Shown: piece by piece, positions 42,769 through 50,489 of the stretch
Layout: each line of letters opens with the position of its first letter
Numbering within the stretch: the stretch's first letter is position 1
DNA from: Novosphingobium sp. Gsoil 351
Lineage (GTDB): Bacteria > Pseudomonadota > Alphaproteobacteria > Sphingomonadales > Sphingomonadaceae
Assembly (NCBI RefSeq): GCF_009707465.1
Contig: NZ_CP046120.1
Span: 2,757,501 to 2,821,500 of the forward strand
Reading direction: 5' to 3'
Length of the DNA: 64,000 bases
Notes under the pieces: generated by a model
Databases searched by the model: none
The model's input: only the letters and a program-made list of their open reading frames with translations
Told to the model about the DNA's origin: nothing
Position numbers and translations under genes: made by a program

Positions 42769-43278
42769 TTACCAGCGGCGACCGTCGCGATCGTTGCGCT
42801 CATAACTCAAGCGCGAGCGGACCTGGTTGATGCGATCCTGCAAGGTGCGGGCCTCGCGCTGGGTCAGGCCGTTGCGGTTGAAATCGCGGAACTGCATGCG
42901 CAGCTGATAGACTTGCTGACGCAGGCCCGCGGCTTCACGCTCCGAAATCCTGTCGCGGTTGTCGTTCCGCGAAACCCGGCGCTGGAGCTGCTCGATCTGG
43001 GTCCAGATCGCGTTGGCGTTGCCGCGATACTGATCGTTGCGATCGTAGCGGTTGTCACGGTTGTCGTAACGGCCATCGCGGTCGTCAAATCGCCCGTCGT
43101 GGTTCGTGTCGTACCCATCACGCTGGTCGATGCGACCGTCGCGGTTGGTATCGTAACGACCGTCTTGCGACTGCGGGTAGCTATGCTGCGGATAGTTCTG
43201 CGCCTGCGCGGGGATCGCGGCGGCAAGCGCCGAGCCCGCGACGAGCGCGGATACGAAGAGTTTGGTGCGGCTACGCAT
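42769..43278 (-). CDS. exported EF-hand-like, Asp/Arg-rich protein
   Basis: A 169-residue protein. A Sec signal peptide (TKLFVSALVAGSALAAAIPAQA) precedes a stretch with calcium-loop-like repeats, DTNRDGRID and DTNHDGRFD (about residues 43-65). It is followed by an Asp/Arg/Asn-rich region and a C-terminal helical coiled-coil-like part (WTQIEQLQRRVSR ... LQDRINQVRSRL). GCAAAGGAA lies 6 nt before the ATG at 43278. It is probably a periplasmic calcium-responsive or structural protein; no named family recognised. It is divergent from crtZ. Confidence 0.75.
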   Translation of the reverse strand: MRSRTKLFVSALVAGSALAAAIPAQAQNYPQHSYPQSQDGRYDTNRDGRIDQRDGYDTNHDGRFDDRDGRYDNRDNRYDRNDQYRGNANAIWTQIEQLQRRVSRNDNRDRISEREAAGLRQQVYQLRMQFRDFNRNGLTQREARTLQDRINQVRSRLSYERNDRDGRRW

Positions 43279-43420
43279 GAGATATTCCTTTGCAAATGGC
43301 CCGCCTGTTTTCGGGCTCACGTTCAGGTTTATGCCTCTCCAAATGAACGGCTGCTGCATTCGATCCCCGAAATCGTAAGAAAGTGTCGCAGCCAGCGGTG
43401 GCCTGCGTTAGAGACGCGAC

Positions 43421-43936
43421 GTGTCGCCATTCGCTGCCATTGCCATCGTGCTCGCTAGCATCCTCGCGATGGAGGGCGTGGCGTGGTGGAGCCACAAGTA
43501 CGTGATGCATGGCTTTGGCTGGGGTTGGCACCGCGATCACCACGAGCCGCACGATGGCTTTCTCGAGCGGAACGACCGCTTCGCCCTGGTGGGCGCGGCG
43601 ATCAGCATAAGCTTCTTCGCGCTCGGCTCGCCGCTGGTGCTGGGCGCGAGCGCCTGGCCGCCGGGGACGTGGATCGGGCTCGGCGTGATGGGCTACGGGA
43701 TCATCTACACGCTGGTCCACGACGGACTAGTCCACCAGCGCTGGTTCCGCTGGGTTCCGCGCGGCGGTTATGCCCGGCGGTTGGTCCAGGCGCACAAGCT
43801 CCACCACGCGACGATCGGCAAGGAGGGCGGAGTCAGCTTTGGCTTCGTCTTCGCGCGCGACCCGGTGCGTTTGAAGCGAGAGCTGAAGGCGCAGCGCGAG
43901 AGCGGGCTGGCGGTGTTGAGGGAAGCGGTAGAGTAA
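43421..43936 (+). CDS. crtZ: beta-carotene hydroxylase
   Basis: A 171-residue CrtZ-type membrane di-iron hydroxylase that converts beta-carotene to zeaxanthin. It has four histidine motifs in order: HKYVMH, HRDHH, HDGLVH and HKLHH, with three or four hydrophobic helices. The start is GTG at 43421. No other carotenoid genes are in the window. It suggests a pigmented strain, as is common in sphingomonads. Confidence 0.93.
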   Translation: MSPFAAIAIVLASILAMEGVAWWSHKYVMHGFGWGWHRDHHEPHDGFLERNDRFALVGAAISISFFALGSPLVLGASAWPPGTWIGLGVMGYGIIYTLVHDGLVHQRWFRWVPRGGYARRLVQAHKLHHATIGKEGGVSFGFVFARDPVRLKRELKAQRESGLAVLREAVE

Positions 43937-43939
43937 AGT

Positions 43940-43961
43940 TCCCCTCTCACTCATGAGGGGA
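43940..43961. terminator. possible hairpin between convergent crtZ and DUF454
   Basis: A perfect 7-bp stem TCCCCTC/GAGGGGA with an 8-nt loop lies 3 bp after the crtZ stop. No T-tract follows on either strand, so termination is only a possibility. Confidence 0.3.
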
Positions 43962-43970
43962 GACAGGATA

Positions 43971-44354
43971 TCACTCCGCCCGCGTCCAGATCCACGAGCC
44001 GGTTGCCGCCATCACCGCCAGCGGGATCAGCACCCACGGCCAGCCGAGCGCGACTCCGGTCGCGACCACCCCGACGCCCATCGCTACCAGGGACGCGATC
44101 TTGGCCTTGCGCCCGATCGCCCGCCGGTCACGCCATTCGCGCAAGGGCGGACCATAGCGGCGATGGTCGTAGAGCCGCTCGGCCCATTCGGGACGGCTTC
44201 GCGTAAAGCAAAACGCGGCGAGCAGGTAGAACGGCACCGTCGGCAGCAGCGGCAGCGCGATGCCGATCGTGCCCGTTCCGAACGCCGCCAGGCCCGCGCC
44301 CAACCACAGGTGCCGCCCGAAACCCTTGACTGGCGGTCCGCTAGGCGGCGGCAT
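43971..44354 (-). CDS. DUF454 (YbaN) family inner-membrane protein
   Basis: A 127-residue protein with three hydrophobic segments. The family core GIALPLLPTVPFYLLAAFCF is followed by TRSRPEWAERLYDH and YGPPLREWRDRRAI, then C-terminal helices. Function unknown for the family. It overlaps the end of the SufE gene by 14 bp. Confidence 0.9.
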   Translation of the reverse strand: MPPPSGPPVKGFGRHLWLGAGLAAFGTGTIGIALPLLPTVPFYLLAAFCFTRSRPEWAERLYDHRRYGPPLREWRDRRAIGRKAKIASLVAMGVGVVATGVALGWPWVLIPLAVMAATGSWIWTRAE

Positions 44355-44751
44355 AGCGCGCCGCGGCCTGGCGGATCAGCGCGATCATGTTGGGCACGCC
44401 CTGGGTGCGGTTGGAACTGAGCTGATTCTTGAGATCGAACGGCGCGAGTGCCTCGGCGATGTCCATTTCCGCCACCTCCGCCGCGGGCTTGTCCTGCACG
44501 GCGGCCAAGACCAGCGCGACGATCCCCTTGGTGATTGCGGCGTTGCTGTCGGCGAGAAAGTGGAGCGTGCCGTCCGCTTGCGGCACCGGATAGACCCACA
44601 CGCTGGCCGAACAGCCGCGCACCAGCGTGGCATCGGTCTTGAGCGCCTGCGGCATCGCTTCAAGTTCGCGCCCCAGCTCGATCAGTAGGCGATAGCGGTC
44701 GTCACCATCGACAAATTCGTACTCGTCGCGGATGTCGGAGAGCGGGCGCAT
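44341..44751 (-). CDS. SufE-family cysteine desulfuration protein
   Basis: A 136-residue SufE-like protein: DDRYRLLIELGRELEAMPQAL then LVRGCSASVWVY with the sulfur-accepting Cys (about residue 47), and a C-terminal helix NMIALIRQAAARYA. SufE stimulates SufS-type desulfurase in Fe-S assembly. The ATG at 44751 is chosen from the family start (MRPLSDIRDEYEF). No other suf genes are nearby. Confidence 0.93.
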   Translation of the reverse strand: MRPLSDIRDEYEFVDGDDRYRLLIELGRELEAMPQALKTDATLVRGCSASVWVYPVPQADGTLHFLADSNAAITKGIVALVLAAVQDKPAAEVAEMDIAEALAPFDLKNQLSSNRTQGVPNMIALIRQAAARYAAA

Positions 44752-44809
44752 CCGGGGGCAGGTAGGGGGCGGATGTGGTGGGGGCAAGGGCGGGTATCGC
44801 GTTTCCGCG

Positions 44810-44941
44810 GCCCCTCGCCAAGCTTCGCCGCTTCCTGACGGAACAAGCTGCGCTATCATCTCCCGCAAGGTAAGACGAAATGACGGAACTTGCTCCTCTC
44901 CTCCTCGCTAGGCGAAGTTGATGAGGGGGTCAGCAGAGCAT
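44810..44941. repeat. decayed palindromic element upstream of sufE
   Basis: This sequence (CCCCTCGCCAAGCTTCG at its start, TCATCTCCCGCAAGG in the middle) is related to the right half of the 37203-37360 element, with substitutions and indels. It fills the gap 44752-44941 between the SufE gene and the end of the Psp operon, where no gene is visible. Confidence 0.5.
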
Positions 44942-45118
44942 TCAGCCAGCAAACCCGCCTGGGCGGGTCAGCGCGAAGTAGAGCACGTAAAACCAGCCGA
45001 AGAACCCTTGGACGATCGCCCAAACGATCGACTTGTGGAGGCTCCACGAAATTGCCACCGCCAGCGCGCTGCCAAGGCCGATCCCGGCCTGTGCGGCTCC
45101 GCTGCGGACCTGGCTCAC
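44942..45118 (-). CDS. small membrane protein, last gene of the Psp operon
   Basis: A 58-residue hydrophobic protein starting with GTG at 45118 in a GTGA overlap with the gene before it. It starts VSQVRSGAAQAGIGLGSALA and ends in WAIVQGFFGWFYVLYFALTR, giving one or two membrane segments. Unlike its neighbours it has no coiled-coil tail. No family recognised; operon membership is the only clue to function. Confidence 0.7.
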   Translation of the reverse strand: MSQVRSGAAQAGIGLGSALAVAISWSLHKSIVWAIVQGFFGWFYVLYFALTRPGGFAG

Positions 45119-45345
45119 AGATCGACTCCGGCGGCGATGGCTTCGAGCTTGCGGACGCGCTCTCGCAAATCGGCGAGTTCGATGCGGGCGGCACCAGTGC
45201 CTGGGCGCGGCTCGGCGGGCTGGACCCGATCGAGTTCGCATCGCTTGAGCTCGAGCCAGCCCTGCCAGCCTTTCAATGTCGAGGCGGCGATGACCACCAG
45301 CCCGAGCAGCGCCGCGGCCGCGATGAGAACCTGGTCGTAAGCCAT
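45115..45345 (-). CDS. PspB-like small membrane/coiled-coil protein
   Basis: A 76-residue protein: one N-terminal transmembrane helix (DQVLIAAAALLGLVVIAAST), then a charged linker and a short C-terminal coiled coil, IELADLRERVRKLEAIAAG. The tail resembles the PspB tail. The ATG at 45345 has AGGAG 8 nt upstream; the ATG at 45351 is too close to it. It overlaps the next gene by 4 bp. Confidence 0.75.
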   Translation of the reverse strand: MAYDQVLIAAAALLGLVVIAASTLKGWQGWLELKRCELDRVQPAEPRPGTGAARIELADLRERVRKLEAIAAGVDL

Positions 45346-45377
45346 GTCCATGCTCCTATATCCGCGCTGGCAACCGC

Positions 45378-45626
45378 TCAGCGGTCGCGCAGCGATTCGA
45401 TTTCTTTGGCGATCGCATCGGACTGGCGATCGTCGGTTGCGATCCGTTCGAGCACCGCGAGGCGCTTTTTGAGGTCCAGCACTTCGCGTTCCAACTCCGC
45501 CTCGCGGCCGATGGCGCGTGCTTGAGACGCGTCGCCGCCGCCGCCGAGCGAGCGGTACTTTGCGACCCGCAAATTGGCGAAAGCCACGATAGCGACGATT
45601 ACAACCACGGCGGTCCAGAAATTCAT
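45378..45626 (-). CDS. PspB-like small membrane/coiled-coil protein
   Basis: An 82-residue protein: helix NFWTAVVVIVAIVAFANL, then a Gly-rich linker and a coiled coil, REVLDLKKRLAVLERIATDD, ending EIESLRDR. The tail shares the ERIxTD...IExLR pattern with two neighbours and with the end of PspC. The start overlaps the preceding stop as ATGA. Confidence 0.78.
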   Translation of the reverse strand: MNFWTAVVVIVAIVAFANLRVAKYRSLGGGGDASQARAIGREAELEREVLDLKKRLAVLERIATDDRQSDAIAKEIESLRDR

Positions 45627-45973
45627 TGCAGTTCGCCCTTCTTATCGTGTTTCGGCTCGCGGAGCGCCTCGATCTGGCTGGTCAGGTGATAGCCGCCGTC
45701 GGTGACGATCCGCTCGACGTTGCCGAGCCGGTCTTTCATGCTCCCCAGTTCGGCGCGCAGCGCAGCGTTTTCCTGGCTTAGCAGCTTGATCCGTTCGACC
45801 GCCTCGTTGCCGACGCCGGGCTTGAGCGACTGGCCCCACATACCCTCGAGGGGATAGCCGTGCTTGATCTTGAGTCTGGTGTTGTGGACCGAGGCGAGAA
45901 TGCCGCCGGCGCCCAGCGCCAGTCCGCCACCGACTACCCAAGGGGCGAGGGTGATGATGTCCGCCAGGCTCAT
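45623..45973 (-). CDS. small membrane/coiled-coil protein of the Psp operon
   Basis: A 116-residue protein: an N-terminal hydrophobic segment (PWVVGGGLALGAGGILASV), a loop with PLEGMWGQSLKPGVG, and a C-terminal coiled coil ending MKDRLGNVERIVTDGGYHL then QIEALRE. The VERIVTD...QIEALR motif is nearly the same as in the next protein upstream. It is linked by ATGA overlaps on both sides. Confidence 0.78.
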   Translation of the reverse strand: MSLADIITLAPWVVGGGLALGAGGILASVHNTRLKIKHGYPLEGMWGQSLKPGVGNEAVERIKLLSQENAALRAELGSMKDRLGNVERIVTDGGYHLTSQIEALREPKHDKKGELQ

Positions 45974-46266
45974 GAACGCGCCTCCGGTTCGCGGCTGTCG
46001 ATCAGCGCTTCGGTGCGGCGTGCATCGCGCAGCGCCTCGATCTGTGTGGCCACGTCGTAGCCCTTGTCGGTAACGATGCGTTCGAGCACCCGGACGCGAT
46101 CTTCGAGCTGCTGGGTATGCGCGACGTACTGCGCCGCCTTTTCTGCGCTCAGCTCGCTGGTCGATTCGATTCGCGCCTGCGCCAGTTTGCTCTGGTGCTT
46201 GGTCCAGACGATGAAGGCGACCATGATGAAGGGCGCCAAAGGGACCAGTATTGCAAGTTCGCCCAT
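45970..46266 (-). CDS. PspB-like small membrane/coiled-coil protein
   Basis: A 98-residue protein: one helix (LAILVPLAPFIMVAFIVW), then a long amphipathic region and the coiled coil QQLEDRVRVLERIVTDKGYD, ending QIEALRD. This arrangement and size are those of PspB. The ATG at 46266 has GGGGGA 7 nt upstream, better than a TTG at 46281. It overlaps the next gene by 4 bp. Confidence 0.8.
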   Translation of the reverse strand: MGELAILVPLAPFIMVAFIVWTKHQSKLAQARIESTSELSAEKAAQYVAHTQQLEDRVRVLERIVTDKGYDVATQIEALRDARRTEALIDSREPEARS

Positions 46267-46290
46267 GATCAATTCCCCCAATGAAGGTTA

Positions 46291-46668
46291 TCAGCGCAAG
46301 CGCTCGATCTCTGCCGAAAGCCGCGGGTTGCTGGTGACGTAGAACGTCTCGATGTCGGCCAGGCGGCGGTCGATGTCGCGGAAGTTGGCGCGCACTTCAC
46401 GGGCCGTGCGGCCCGGCGACTGGCGCACACGCTGCCAAAACTTCTGCTCACCGCTATCGACATAGAGGTACGATGGCTTCTGGGCTGCGAAGAACCCGGC
46501 GATGAAATAGGCGGGAATAACCAGGCCGACCCCCATCAGCACGAGTGCGATCGCACCCAGCCGGACCCACATGACATCGACCCCGGTGTAGTCGGCGACG
46601 CCGGCGCAGACGCCCATGACTTTGCCGTTCTGCTTGTCGCGATAGAAACGGGTGCGCGGGCTGTTCAC
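46291..46668 (-). CDS. pspC: phage shock protein C
   Basis: A 125-residue PspC. The PspC domain has FYRDKQNGKVMGVCAGVADY and the helix VRLGAIALVLMGVGLVIPAY. A C-terminal cytosolic coiled coil reads NFRDIDRRLADIETFYVTSN, ending SAEIERLR. PspC senses envelope stress with PspB and recruits PspA. The tail motif is shared with the extra small proteins downstream. Start overlaps the pspB stop as ATGA. Confidence 0.92.
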   Translation of the reverse strand: MNSPRTRFYRDKQNGKVMGVCAGVADYTGVDVMWVRLGAIALVLMGVGLVIPAYFIAGFFAAQKPSYLYVDSGEQKFWQRVRQSPGRTAREVRANFRDIDRRLADIETFYVTSNPRLSAEIERLR

Positions 46669-46961
46669 TTCGCTTTCCTCCCCTTGGCCAGAAGGCGCTC
46701 GGCGGCGCGCAGCGGCTCGTCATCAATTTCGCGGTCGTTGGCGATGCGGCGTGGCTGGAATTCGGGATTATCGGCCGCGACCAGCCGCTCGACGGTGTCC
46801 ATGCGCTCGTCGAGCCGGCGTGCGATCTGGTACATCTCTTCGAGCATGGTTTCGTCGTCGCTGGTCAGCGTTGCGGCGGTCTTCCACTTGGTGATGTAAT
46901 GGAAGATCAGCCACGGAAGGCCTAGCACCACGATCGGGACGATGATGACGGCTTCGTCCAT
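46665..46961 (-). CDS. pspB: phage shock protein B
   Basis: A 98-residue PspB: an N-terminal helix with the family motif IIVPIVVLGLPWLIFHYITKW, then the coiled coil MYQIARRLDERMDTVERLVA. A C-terminal extension of about 25 residues is longer than in the enterobacterial protein (74 residues). It lies 2 bp after pspA and overlaps pspC. Confidence 0.92.
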   Translation of the reverse strand: MDEAVIIVPIVVLGLPWLIFHYITKWKTAATLTSDDETMLEEMYQIARRLDERMDTVERLVAADNPEFQPRRIANDREIDDEPLRAAERLLAKGRKAK

Positions 46962-46963
46962 GG

Positions 46964-47656
46964 TCAGGCTTCCTTTCCGGCGTCGTCGCTCTTGAGCGCG
47001 GCCTTCATCGCTTCGAGTTCCTCGTCGATCTTGTCGCTCCCGGCGAGCTCGCTGATCTGGTCGGCTAGGCTCTTGGGGCCGTTGCTACCATCGGCCAGGC
47101 TCAGCGCATCGGCGCGACCCTCGGCGTAGTCGACCCGGCGTTCGAGCTGGTCGAACCGGCTCATCGCCTCATCGACCCTCTCGCTGGCCAACAGGCTGCG
47201 TAGCTTGACCCGGTTCTCGGCGCTTTCGAGGCGCGCGGCGATCGCGGTCTGGCGGCTGCGGGCTTCGCGCAGGCGGTTCTGGAGCTTCTCGATGTCCTGC
47301 TCGTAGGCGCGCAGGGCGTCGTCGAGAACGCCGATCTCAACCTTGAGCTGGTCGGCCATGTCGCCGGCCTTCTTCTTTTCGACAAGTGCCGCGCGGGCGA
47401 GGTCTTCGCGATCCTTCGACAGCGCGAGCTGGGCCTTTTCGCCCCAGTCGGCCTGAAGCTGATCGAGCTTGATCGTGTGGCGGTGCATTTCCTTCTGGTC
47501 GGCGATCGTCCGCGCCGCGCTGGCGCGGACTTCGACGAGCGTTTCCTCCATTTCGAGGATGATCATCCGGATCATCTTGGCAGGATCGTCGGCCTTGTCG
47601 AGCAGGTCGTTGAAATTGGCCGCGATAATGTCGCGGGTACGGCTGAAGATACCCAT
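46964..47656 (-). CDS. pspA: phage shock protein A
   Basis: A 230-residue PspA/IM30 family membrane-binding helical protein that stabilises damaged membranes and inhibits PspF. The N-terminal amphipathic helix (MGIFSRTRDIIAANFNDLLD) is followed by DDPAKMIRMIILEMEETLVE and long coiled coils. GGAG about 8 nt before the ATG at 47656 supports this start. The same frame remains open upstream to a GTG at 47827 that overlaps the previous gene's stop; this would add a 57-residue charged N-terminal extension. Its codons are mostly GC-ending, so it may be translated. Confidence 0.94.
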   Translation of the reverse strand: MGIFSRTRDIIAANFNDLLDKADDPAKMIRMIILEMEETLVEVRASAARTIADQKEMHRHTIKLDQLQADWGEKAQLALSKDREDLARAALVEKKKAGDMADQLKVEIGVLDDALRAYEQDIEKLQNRLREARSRQTAIAARLESAENRVKLRSLLASERVDEAMSRFDQLERRVDYAEGRADALSLADGSNGPKSLADQISELAGSDKIDEELEAMKAALKSDDAGKEA

Positions 47657-47823
47657 GAAGGAAACTCCGGAGGCGTTGGATCGGATCGGGCGGTTGGGGG
47701 TGTCACTGCGCAAGCGCTGCACTTCTTCCTCGAAGCGCGAGAACTTGCGGGGCTCGGCCTCGGGTTGCCGCAGGCGCTCGTTCGGCGAACGCTCCGGCCC
47801 CAGGTCGAAGGGATCCGGACCGG

Positions 47824-47979
47824 TCACGCGAGCTCAACCATCGTCGGCGCGGAAGCATAAGCCGTCGGCACCGCGTGAAGCTGGCTGCTCAGCGCGAAGA
47901 CGTTCAGCGCCAGCATCGCGGCGAAGCTGATCACCGAGGCCTGGCCAAGCTTGGACTGGAGGAACTGGCGGTCGAACAT
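47824..47979 (-). CDS. 51-residue membrane peptide, first gene of the Psp operon
   Basis: A short gene: MFDRQFLQSKLGQASVISFA... with one hydrophobic segment (ASVISFAAMLALNVFALS) and a short tail ending SAPTMVELA. AAGGAT lies 8 nt upstream of the ATG, a good ribosome-binding site. The stop overlaps the GTG of the extended PspA frame (GTGA). It is the first gene after the sigma-54 promoter. Function unknown; it could be a signal-anchor peptide involved in Psp sensing. Confidence 0.75.
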   Translation of the reverse strand: MFDRQFLQSKLGQASVISFAAMLALNVFALSSQLHAVPTAYASAPTMVELA

Positions 47980-48030
47980 CGGTTTGATCCTTGCTTCTCG
48001 GTTGGCAGCAGTCGCTGTTGTTCATGGCTT

Positions 48031-48046
48031 AGCAAGCGGCGTGCCA
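48031..48046 (-). promoter_or_regulatory. sigma-54 promoter of the psp operon
   Basis: On the minus strand TGGCAC (48041-48046), 5 nt, then TTGCT (48031-48035) matches the -24/-12 consensus TGGCAC-N5-TTGCW exactly. It is about 50 bp before the first gene of the operon and next to pspF, the sigma-54 activator of psp genes. The 48050-48140 stretch between it and pspF is the likely place for PspF-binding sites. Confidence 0.85.
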
Positions 48047-48140
48047 AGTCGTTGGCAGCGCGCGATTGCGCCATTTTCGCCACGCTCCGCAAGAATCGAT
48101 ATGGTGTGGATTGCGCAAGGTTGGGAAAATTCGCTAAAGC

Positions 48141-49190
48141 ATGGGTATGGATCGGGAGGTTCAGTTCATCGGCCAGTCGGGCGCGTTTCTCGACGCGGTC
48201 GAACGCGCCAGCCGGGCCGCGCCGATGCGTCGCCCGGTGCTCGTGATCGGTGAGCGCGGCACCGGCAAGGAATTGATCGCCGAACGCCTCCACCGCCTGT
48301 CGCTGCGATGGGGTGAGCCGCTGGTGACGATGAACTGTGCGGCCCTGCCCGAGACGTTGATCGAGGCCGAGTTGTTCGGGCACGAGGCGGGCGCGTTCAC
48401 CGGCGCCACCCGGGCGCGGGCGGGACGCTTCGAAGAGGCTGACAAGGGGACGCTGTTCCTCGACGAGCTCGCCACGCTGTCTATGGGCGCGCAGGAACGC
48501 CTGCTGCGCGCGGTCGAATACGGCGAAGTCAACCGGATCGGTTCGTCACGGCCGATCCAGGTCGACGTGAGGATCGTCGCGGCGACCAACGAGGACCTGC
48601 CGCGGATGGCCGCCGAAGGCCGCTTTCGCCCCGACCTGCTCGATCGCCTCTGCTTCGAGGTCATCACGCTTCCGCCGCTGCGAGTCCGCGAGGGCGACGT
48701 CTTCGTGCTCGCCGAATACTTCGGCCGGCGGATGGCGACCGAGCTGCGCTGGGAGGAGTGGCCTGGCTTCGCCGAGCCGGTGATGCGCGCGCTCGAGGAC
48801 TATGCCTGGCCAGGCAACGTGCGCGAACTGCGCAACGTTATCGAACGCGCGGTCTATCGCTGGGACGATTGGGACCGTCCGATCGGCCACGTTCAGTTCG
48901 ATCCGTTCGAAAGCCCGTGGAAGCCGTTCGTACCCGAAGTTGCGGCGGCCGCGCCTTTGAAGGCGGTGTCGGCCGGCACCAGTCATGCTCCTGCTTTGGC
49001 CCGCCACGATCACGATTCGATCAGCGACCTGCGCGCCGCTGTCGACGCCCACGAACGCTCGATCATCGAGCACCACCTGACCAAGCACCGCTACAACCAG
49101 CGTTCCACCGCCAAGGCACTGGGGCTGACCTACGACCAGCTGCGCCATTGCATGAAGAAGCACGGGCTGGTGGAGAAGATGGCGGGCTAA
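48141..49190 (+). CDS. pspF: psp operon transcriptional activator, sigma-54 dependent
   Basis: A 349-residue bacterial enhancer-binding protein. It begins directly with the AAA+ domain: Walker A GERGTGKELIAE, sigma-54 contact loop GAFTGATRARAGRF, Walker B GTLFLDELATLSM, and sensor II WPGNVRELRNVIERAVYR. A C-terminal Fis-type helix-turn-helix (YNQRSTAKALGLTYDQLRHC) follows a 60-residue linker. No N-terminal receiver or GAF domain is present, as in PspF, which PspA inhibits directly. It is divergent from the operon. Its stop overlaps the convergent DUF3422 stop. Confidence 0.94.
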   Translation: MGMDREVQFIGQSGAFLDAVERASRAAPMRRPVLVIGERGTGKELIAERLHRLSLRWGEPLVTMNCAALPETLIEAELFGHEAGAFTGATRARAGRFEEADKGTLFLDELATLSMGAQERLLRAVEYGEVNRIGSSRPIQVDVRIVAATNEDLPRMAAEGRFRPDLLDRLCFEVITLPPLRVREGDVFVLAEYFGRRMATELRWEEWPGFAEPVMRALEDYAWPGNVRELRNVIERAVYRWDDWDRPIGHVQFDPFESPWKPFVPEVAAAAPLKAVSAGTSHAPALARHDHDSISDLRAAVDAHERSIIEHHLTKHRYNQRSTAKALGLTYDQLRHCMKKHGLVEKMAG

Positions 49191-50417
49191 CCCACTCCCT
49201 CTCCCAGGACGCGATGCTTGAGAGCGCGCAGGGCCAGCCAGATCGCCAGCAGAGTCGGCACCACCAGCAGCGCGATTAGCAGCTTGGCGTCGAAGCCATG
49301 CCAATGCTTCTCAGCGCCCTCAAGCACGAGCTTGGCAAGCGACAGCAGGTAATAGCTTAGCGCAATGACCGAGAAGCCTTCGACCAGCTGCTGGAGCCTG
49401 AGTTGCGTCTTGGCGCTGCGTTCCATGGAGTGGAGCAACTGCGCGTTCTGACCTTCGATTCGCGCCTCGATCCGCGCGCGCAGCAGCGACGACAGCTCGG
49501 CCGCGCGCACCGACAGCTCGCGCGCGCCTGGTGGTCGCGCGGCAGGTGTTGGCGGCGGGCAGGAAACGGCGCTGGGTGAAGTCGATCAGCGAAGCGTAGC
49601 CGGGGATCGGGCGGCAATCGAGCTGTTCCAACCGTTCCTCGACCAGCCGCGCGTAGGCCTCGGTCGCGTCCATCCGAAAGCCGATCGCGGTCGAAACCGC
49701 CATGAGTTCGAGTGAGAGCGCCGAAAGCTCGCGCATCAGCTCGTCGTCGTCCGCCGCGCTGTCGGCGACACGGCCAGCCAGCGCCGCCAATCGCTCCTCG
49801 GCCTTGTCGAGCCGCGGCCACGCCCCGCGCGCCACCGGCAGGCCAAGCAGCGCTCGATTGCGATAGTTGCCGAGTTCCTGGAGCCGCTGAAGCTGGCGCG
49901 TCAGATCGCCCGGCTCGGCGTCGTTGGCGGCGATCGCAAGGTGCCCGAAGCCATCGGGCTTGATCCGGAAGTCGGACCACATCCGGACGCGATCGCCGAT
50001 TAGGCACGAGACCAGTTCGTCGCGGATCAGTTCGAGTTCGGGCAGTACGGCTTCGGCGGCGGCATCGTCGGCGACGATCCGAATGGTGGTGGCGCGCAGA
50101 ACCTGAAGCGGCAACTCTTCGGCCCAAGTCAACGCTTCGGAAAGGTCGGCGCCTTCCTCTGCGAACAACGCCAGGCTACTGCCCTCGCTGTGTCGTTCCC
50201 ACGCGAAGCGCACCCCCGGGGACAACGTTCCAGCTCGATGCGCCGGATTGGTGCGCTGGTGATTGGATCGCGCGTCGATCGCCGAGTATTCCGCTGAGCG
50301 CTCCGCCTCGGGCACGATCGCCACCCACTGCACGATCCGGCTCGGCACGACGACCTGCGGCCAGCGCCGCAAATGCATCTCGCCGACGACGCTGCGCCGC
50401 AGTTCGTGATCGCGCAT
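49187..50417 (-). pseudogene. DUF3422 family membrane protein, frameshifted
   Basis: A protein of about 410 residues is split over two frames. The first (ATG 50417) covers MRDHELRRSVVGEMHLRRWP to FLPAANTCRATTRRAR, and includes VRFAWERHSEGSS, WSDFRIKPDGFGHLAI and IDFTQRRFLPA. The second continues ELSVRAAELSSLLRARIEA with MERSAKTQLRLQQLVEGFSV, then two C-terminal transmembrane helices. The join is at a CG-dinucleotide tract, 49519-49527; one more CG unit restores the frame exactly. Family function unknown. GGGGGA precedes the start. Either a recent slippage mutation or a sequencing error. Confidence 0.82.
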
Positions 50418-50489
50418 TCTTGTCCCCCGCCGATTCTCCGCTGGAGTATCAGATTGTGCGATGTGGGTCAGTGGATGCAAAAGCCCCGC

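Noticed and set aside
44810..44941. Possible intrinsic terminator of the psp operon
   Set aside because: The inverted pieces match the repeat element at 37203 rather than a compact stem followed by T residues.
47834..48025. 63-codon minus-strand ORF at the psp promoter
   Set aside because: It begins next to the sigma-54 promoter -12 element and overlaps the better supported 51-residue peptide gene in another frame.
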